Of a stretch of DNA of 64,000 nucleotides, positions 59,001-64,000 are shown one piece after another. Position numbers and translations under genes: made by a program. The stretch comes from Pseudoscleropodium purum (taxonomy: Eukaryota; Streptophyta; Bryopsida; Hypnales; Brachytheciaceae). Position 1 is the stretch's first letter, and every line of letters starts with the position of its first letter. The stretch spans positions 41,831,063 to 41,895,062 of the forward strand of contig OZ017795.1 of the NCBI GenBank assembly GCA_963969395.1. Reading direction: 5' to 3'. The notes beneath the pieces were generated by a model. The model had not been told where the DNA came from and ran no database searches. It saw only the letters and a list, made by a program, of their open reading frames with translations.

Positions 59001-61895
59001 ATGATACCACGTCTGCGATCGGCTACAGACTTTGGCACTGCAAATTCTCTGCTTCCACTTGAATCAAAGCTTCCGTTTAAGCGACGGGCCAAGTTTCTGA
59101 ACCTTCCCGAATTTGACCGGTGGTTTTCTGGAATATCCTGGAGTCGCCTCGATTCTTTATTCCCTGGCCTCCTGCTAAACCACACAATACATACATACGT
59201 CATAACCAGTAGCGAAGCCATGAACAAATATAAATTGTGGATAGAAATCTACAAAGACCCTAGGCCCTCTCTGCAGAAAATGATAAGCTCAATAAGACAA
59301 GACACCACATCCTAATGAACAAATAAAATGGACACAAATAGTTCGCAAACCATCTATGCACTGCCATGCAGTTGAACCCTGCCAGTCAGCACTGGATAGC
59401 TGATCGGGAACACAACTCAAGTTAATTCAATTAATCCAATCAGTACGCCCCAAAGAAATAACACTAACTCGTACTTATTTCGGAATTCTGCAAACTGATA
59501 GGCACACTAATATAGTAGTTCACAAAAATGGAAGTTGACAGTATTATGGTTCTAGAGTAATCAATATTATGTGGTGTAAACTATTTTCGCTCTATCACAA
59601 ATACTGTGATGTAATTTTAATCCAAAATTTGTCCCACTTCCATCTATGTCCATCCAAAGTTCATCCAAATTTTCACATTAATTAGATCACTCATCCATAT
59701 TCATTCAATTAGTGTGAACGGGTCTCACACTCTTCAACCTCTCGCACTTATCGTGCTGCCAATTCAATCAAGAATCTTCAACTGAAAAACTCCAAAGGAA
59801 TATGTAAACAAAATAGCAAAGCAACAGATATAACATACCAAAGGCGGAACACATGTACAAGAAAGCGTAGCGGCCACAGAATACATAGAAGTAGCCGCTG
59901 TAACAGCGTCTTACTTCGCCGGTGGCGTCTTCCAGAGCTCCGTCCAGAACTACCAGCTCGTGACAAGTGGGAACATTCTGATGAGGGTGAAGGTAGAGCC
60001 ATGCCGTCATTTTCTTCAGTACCAGATTCAGATTCAGATTCAGATTCACTATCTGATTCACTGTCAGTGTCATACTCGGCTAAGAATGTGTTGAATGAAG
60101 ATGCCCCCCTGCAAAGCACATTCTTTTCTTCAATACTAGTGAAAAATCACAAATGCATGCCATGCAGCAGCTCATGATTTGCAAAGATGAATTAGGGCTT
60201 CAGGAAACTTACTCTTCCATCCAATGTGGCATCCGAGGGGCACGAAATGTAGAATTCGACGTGATTCCATGCGATGTTGGCCCTTTCCCAGGCAAGAAAG
60301 TAAGTACCAAAGCTGAAAATCCATTGATCACCCTAACGGCGTTCTGAAACGACTCTTGTGTGAATGTCTTTATTGATCTGCAATATCAAGAGCACCAAGA
60401 TCAACTCCTGCTACACATACTCTTCTACGATCAACATCAATTGGAACCTTCAAACGTCCTCTCGTCAACAAGTGAGAAGAAGAAGAAGCCCACAACCCAG
60501 TGCTCAATTCCAACAATCAAAAAATAAGTAGGAAAATAAATCTAACAACTTCATATATAATTGGGAATTTATTCTATATTGTGTATTATTTTAAATCAGC
60601 CCTTGTTGGCGCAATGCTGTAGAACAGAACATTTTCCGACGGAACTGAACAGAGCTTTGAGCGCTATGCTGTAAGAGCTTGCAAAATACGGTGCTTATAG
60701 TTGTCAACATCACAGTCACACACAGGGTCCCTCGGTAACGTTCCAAATTCAATATCACTTGCCCGCACAACATGCATTTCATTCACACGCTTCAGCTCAT
60801 ATTAACAGAGGCCGCGCGCCATTGCTCCTTCTGGACAGCATTTCCTCGACTGTGAATACCAAATTTACCCTTTAACCACCCTATGAGCCCTTTCTGGGCA
60901 TTTCCTTTCACAATACTAGACTTCTGTAGTATGCCATGACGAATCTAACCAAACTTTAGCCGATTTTTTTAACTGAGACCACATCTAACATCTACTGCAG
61001 ATGACTTAAAAAAAGTCAATAATGAAGTGAGAAATGAGCGTTTTTTAATTGGATTCTTTGGAAAAGTCCATGAGTTTTTTGTCCACTCAAATTTTTCAAA
61101 ATGCGAAGTGTATCAAATGCATATTTTAGGTTGCCATTGTAATCAAATTCAGGAAAAACAAAATATTCATAGATAACCCGACTTCTAGAGATGGCAAAAA
61201 TTGATGACTTTGAAAATGCAGATGGATTCTTCAAATCTACCAACGTTTTGGCGCGTACTACATTGTACGAAAAGAAAAGTTCAAACTAATGAGTTGAAAG
61301 ATGACACCTAAACTTGACACCTAAAATCCTGTGCCATATAGGCTGCCCCTCGTCAATCCATCGATCCTACACGACAGTTATTGATAAACAGAGTAATCCG
61401 CCACAATTATTCAAATGCAATTTCCATTGCCTCACACAGCACTTAACTCTGAAAGGACGAAGACCTATCACAAAGGTACTTTGCCGAACATGATCTGATT
61501 CTTGGAACACTAGGTGCATTCTTCATTTCTACAACAATCTGGAAATAATCAGGAAAGTCGGTCACTTTTTTATTGTAACTTCCTTACAGGGTTAAATTTT
61601 GAAACCGATTAAGCTTTGAAAAGCTATGCTCTTTAAGCTGTAAGTACACACATAAAGATCGAAAAACACTAAGCGAATAGTTCGAACCGTTGCTGAATTA
61701 GAAATTAGAAAACGCGAACATTCTATTTAGGTGTGACGGAGCCCTACACACACACATCAGCTGCCTTCCAATAATCCCCTCCCAATGCTACAAAGCAATC
61801 AAGAAACACCAATTAGCAAGAGAAAATAATCAATCAATCAAGCACAGCACTCACTCTTTCGCGTTGCCTAAGACGTTGTCCGCGAGACTCTGCAT
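56007..61895 (-). CDS. Alpha/beta-hydrolase lipase, plant At1g73920-like (10 exons)
   Basis: Exons 61895-61855, 60377-60213, 60108-59839, 59171-58997, 58839-58571, 58406-58338, 58043-57987, 57737-57685, 57402-57327 and 57135-56007 join in frame to 767 aa. The N-terminus (MQSLADNVLGNAKE, then INGFSALVLTFLPGKG) and WMEEGASSFNTF match the plant family. A Ser/Glu/Asp-rich acidic stretch and a basic hydrophobic helix (LLQRLLLCILWPLRFLV) precede the lipase domain. The domain has the oxyanion-hole motif LQHGVLDSS (His341-Gly342), nucleophile AHSLGG (Ser458), acid GRRDKL (Asp639) and FAHLDFTF (His670), a complete catalytic triad. It resembles acid-lipase/cholesteryl-esterase type hydrolases, so a lipid ester is the likely substrate; the true one is unknown. 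The C-terminal tail after about 700 is Ser/Arg-rich. Exon 4 has a NAGNAG acceptor. The stop at 56007-56009 assumes the last exon reads through. Confidence 0.9.
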
Positions 61896-62545
61896 CGATC
61901 ACTGCCTCCAATCCACCATAACCGCATTCAAGAACCACTCAAGCTCCGATCCGAAACCCCTGCCTCCGCCCAATCCCTTGCAAGGACACCGCACACGTTG
62001 CCAAGACGGGCAAATTTGGAAATCCTCCGCAATCAACGATGCACTGTCACTGTCACTGCAGAACATGAAATACAATCAAATGTGGAAGAGTTCAGGGAGT
62101 CGGCTATGGCGCAGGAACTGAAGCACTGAACTGAAGGGTAGAGGAGCGCAATTGGAAACGTGAAACAGCAGCAGCGGGAAAGGCAGGGGAAATTCGGAAA
62201 GGCTCTGTATCAGGGCTCCACGTGGACGCTTGCCGCAGACGGGCGACAGCGGCGGCAAGGTCGCGCAACGACAGCCTTCCCGTCGTCAGTTACCACATGG
62301 AGAGCGTGGGTTGGTTGCTGCATTGTACGAGAGGTTAAGGTTCTCTCTATAATGAATGACACAGACACCGACATTGGGCCAACTTCCATTCGCAGCTGGA
62401 CGGCTGGACGGCTGGAGCAAAGCAAAAGGTACTGTCCTTTTTCCTTCCATCCTCTGCTGCCACTGGATGTCTGGATGATTGTCAGAAGGAACCACGCAGT
62501 GTTTTTTTTCTTGTTTTCGGACCAGCATTTACAGGAGAGGCACCC
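61896..62545 (-). promoter_or_regulatory. Upstream side of the lipase gene
   Basis: This GC-richer stretch begins directly upstream of the lipase start codon and ends at a MITE at 62546. Frames of 60-129 codons occur on both strands and overlap, with no domain. It most likely contains the lipase 5' UTR and promoter. No core element was fixed. Confidence 0.4.
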
Positions 62546-62716
62546 ATAACCGGTTGTTGTTTTTTAAATGCTAATGTGGCACCGTTCCATTGGCAACTCA
62601 TCACCATCACAAGTTGCAACTCATAAGTCACAACCATCTTTTCTAACAACTTGCTTTCCTACACCTTTGGATCATGAAGATTAAAGGTTGTGATTGAAAA
62701 ATGAACAACCGGTTAT
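62546..62716. mobile_element. MITE candidate (171 bp) with ATAACCGGTTGTT ends
   Basis: The left end ATAACCGGTTGTTG and the right end GAACAACCGGTTAT are inverted. Because ACCGGT is itself palindromic the ends are compact. TA stands at both edges (62547-62548 and 62714-62715), compatible with a TA target duplication. The interior is non-coding. Confidence 0.55.
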
Positions 62717-63106
62717 ATTCGATAACCAACTTGCCACTACCACAGCTCGTTGGTTATCTAATACATAACCGATCCTATAGACATGATCTGAATTCTAGAG
62801 CAGTGCAAGGCAAAGAAAAAATTTTCAAAGGTGCATTGATAGAAATGATGACAATTGCAAAAATTATAGTAATTTTATTGCTTAAACTGAAATTACTATG
62901 AATTTTGAAAGCCAAACGTTGGTTTGAATCCATTATTAATGTTTAGACTATTCCTATTTTAAGTGGGAAGTGAATTTCTCAAATCAATCAAGATGGGTTC
63001 TAACCTAGCCTCTAAGCAATAGACCTCCCTAATCAAAGGCTCAAGAGTTCTCACATGAATCCCCAAACAATCAAGGAAGCAACTTTGGAAATTCATTGCA
63101 ATCAAA

Positions 63107-63145
<39 letters not shown>

Positions 63146-64000
63146 GGTCTAAGATGAGTTTGAACTACCTTAATCATTGATAGGTGGTAGGGACTTCCAA
63201 TGGAATCCATGAAATTTTTGGTTCAACTTGTCATGCTGATATTGCTCATATGGGGGCATTTTGTACTAGCACACAAGGAATTGTTGTTTGTCCCTCTACT
63301 TGTTTGATAGGGATTAAGTTCAAGGTTTGCCATGATGGTGTCTAGTCTATTTTTTATATGGCCTTCAAGGCTACATATGTCAAAAAAAAAAAAAAAATCA
63401 ATATATCTAATTGGATAAAAGCATATGCTCATAGAAAGCTTTTGAAAAGATGAATACAAATATAGACATAAATTTGTAAAGCAATAAGTTAAACAATGGT
63501 GGTTGAAAGAGACAATGGAAGGGATTTGAGGGCAAGTTCACAAGTTGCGGAGAGCAAGAAAACTATGCCATTATGGCAATATTATGTAATTGAAACCCTG
63601 CTATGTCATATTATTTTTATTTTTTTCAATTTTATTTTCATTTTAAGAATTATATATATACATATATTTATACATATATATGCCAAAATCATAAACCACT
63701 TGTGCTTGTTGTGTGGTTTAATATGGAGGAATTAAGCAATCTAACAAAAAAAGGATGGGTGATCTTTTGCCAAGACTCCATCTATCTCCTTTGAGCTAAA
63801 GTTTATCCCAAGGGGGCACTCCCTCTTAGAAAATGTGATGGCCTATAATAATGATCTATTTTGTGGTGGCTATTCACCTCGTAGAATGGATTATAATACA
63901 TGATATTTTTTAAATAATGATAAATGTTAGTATTTTGGGGCATCCTATTGGTATCTATAATTTCTTGCTTGGATTCTTTAGATGTATGCTATATTACTTA
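62717..64000. other. AT-rich repeat DNA at the window edge
   Basis: No gene is supported. Minus-strand frames at 63459-63223 and 63210-62959 contain protein-like pieces (SLEGHIKNRLDTIMANLEL; CLGIHVRTLEPLIREVYC), split by an AT microsatellite at 63109-63141. They could be a decayed retroelement gag region, but I cannot support that. Confidence 0.4.
63109..63141. repeat. AT dinucleotide microsatellite
   Basis: An uninterrupted run of AT units of about 33 bp. It is a likely polymorphic marker and explains the Tyr-Ile run in the overlapping minus-strand frame. Confidence 0.95.

Noticed and set aside
62959..63210. 83-codon minus-strand frame near the window end
   Set aside because: It runs through the AT microsatellite and has no start or domain I can support, although short pieces look gag-like.
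1..64000. LTR retrotransposons, CRISPR arrays, rRNA or tRNA genes
   Set aside because: I looked for long direct repeats with TG..CA ends, regularly spaced identical repeats and tRNA-like T-loops and found none convincing; decayed copies could be missed by eye.

Overview
This window looks like nuclear DNA of a land plant. It has intron-containing genes with canonical GT-AG splice sites, a chloroplast-lumen pentapeptide protein, a plant-type mitochondrial basic amino acid carrier and a plant-type lipase. The rest is AT-rich DNA full of short non-autonomous DNA transposons. The proteins resemble Arabidopsis proteins recognisably but distantly. A repeat-encoded protein relic at about 26.9-27.3 kb resembles a repetitive family I recall from moss genomes. 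A moss or other non-seed plant is therefore my best guess, but the sequence does not prove it.

Five genes can be modelled from start to stop, and every exon junction keeps the reading frame. (1) A BAC2-like mitochondrial carrier lies on + (5301-6846, 3 exons, 337 aa). (2) An RRP1/NOP52 pre-rRNA processing protein lies on - (16898-13113, 3 exons, 713 aa). (3) A TL20.3-type thylakoid-lumen pentapeptide-repeat protein lies on - (45522-42099, 6 exons, 274 aa, with a 35-nt microexon and a GC-AG intron). (4) A membrane-anchored SMP-30/gluconolactonase-like beta-propeller lies on + (47584-49302, 2 exons, 359 aa). (5) A plant alpha/beta-hydrolase lipase lies on - (61895-56007, 10 exons, 767 aa). They share no pathway and look like ordinary neighbouring plant genes.

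Layout: 1-3 kb is AT-rich with two fold-back elements. 3-7 kb holds the carrier and its long leader. 8-9.1 kb holds a MITE, a pectate lyase tail fragment, a short tandem repeat and a glycosyltransferase-like fragment. 11.9-12.5 kb holds two adjacent MITEs. 13-17.6 kb holds the RRP1 gene and its GC-richer promoter side. 17.7-41 kb is a gene-poor, AT-rich desert. It contains a roughly 98-bp tandem array of 15-16 copies, long fold-backs, a CACTA-type MITE with 3-bp target duplication, a hAT-type MITE with 8-bp target duplication, a decayed PIF/Harbinger transposon and a small GC-richer island of gene fragments. That island includes a decayed, intron-containing copy of part of the TL20.3 gene. 41-51 kb holds the TL20.3 and SMP-30-like genes with MITEs between them. 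52-55.6 kb is again AT-rich. 55.9-62.5 kb holds the lipase gene and its upstream side. The last 1.3 kb is repeats.

The most distinctive content is repeat biology. Five dispersed copies share CATTAGAG-type ends, and one of them sits inside the catalytic region of the Harbinger transposase relic. A second MITE family has two diverged copies. A 75-80-bp unit recurs at three places. I found no convincing new multi-gene system.
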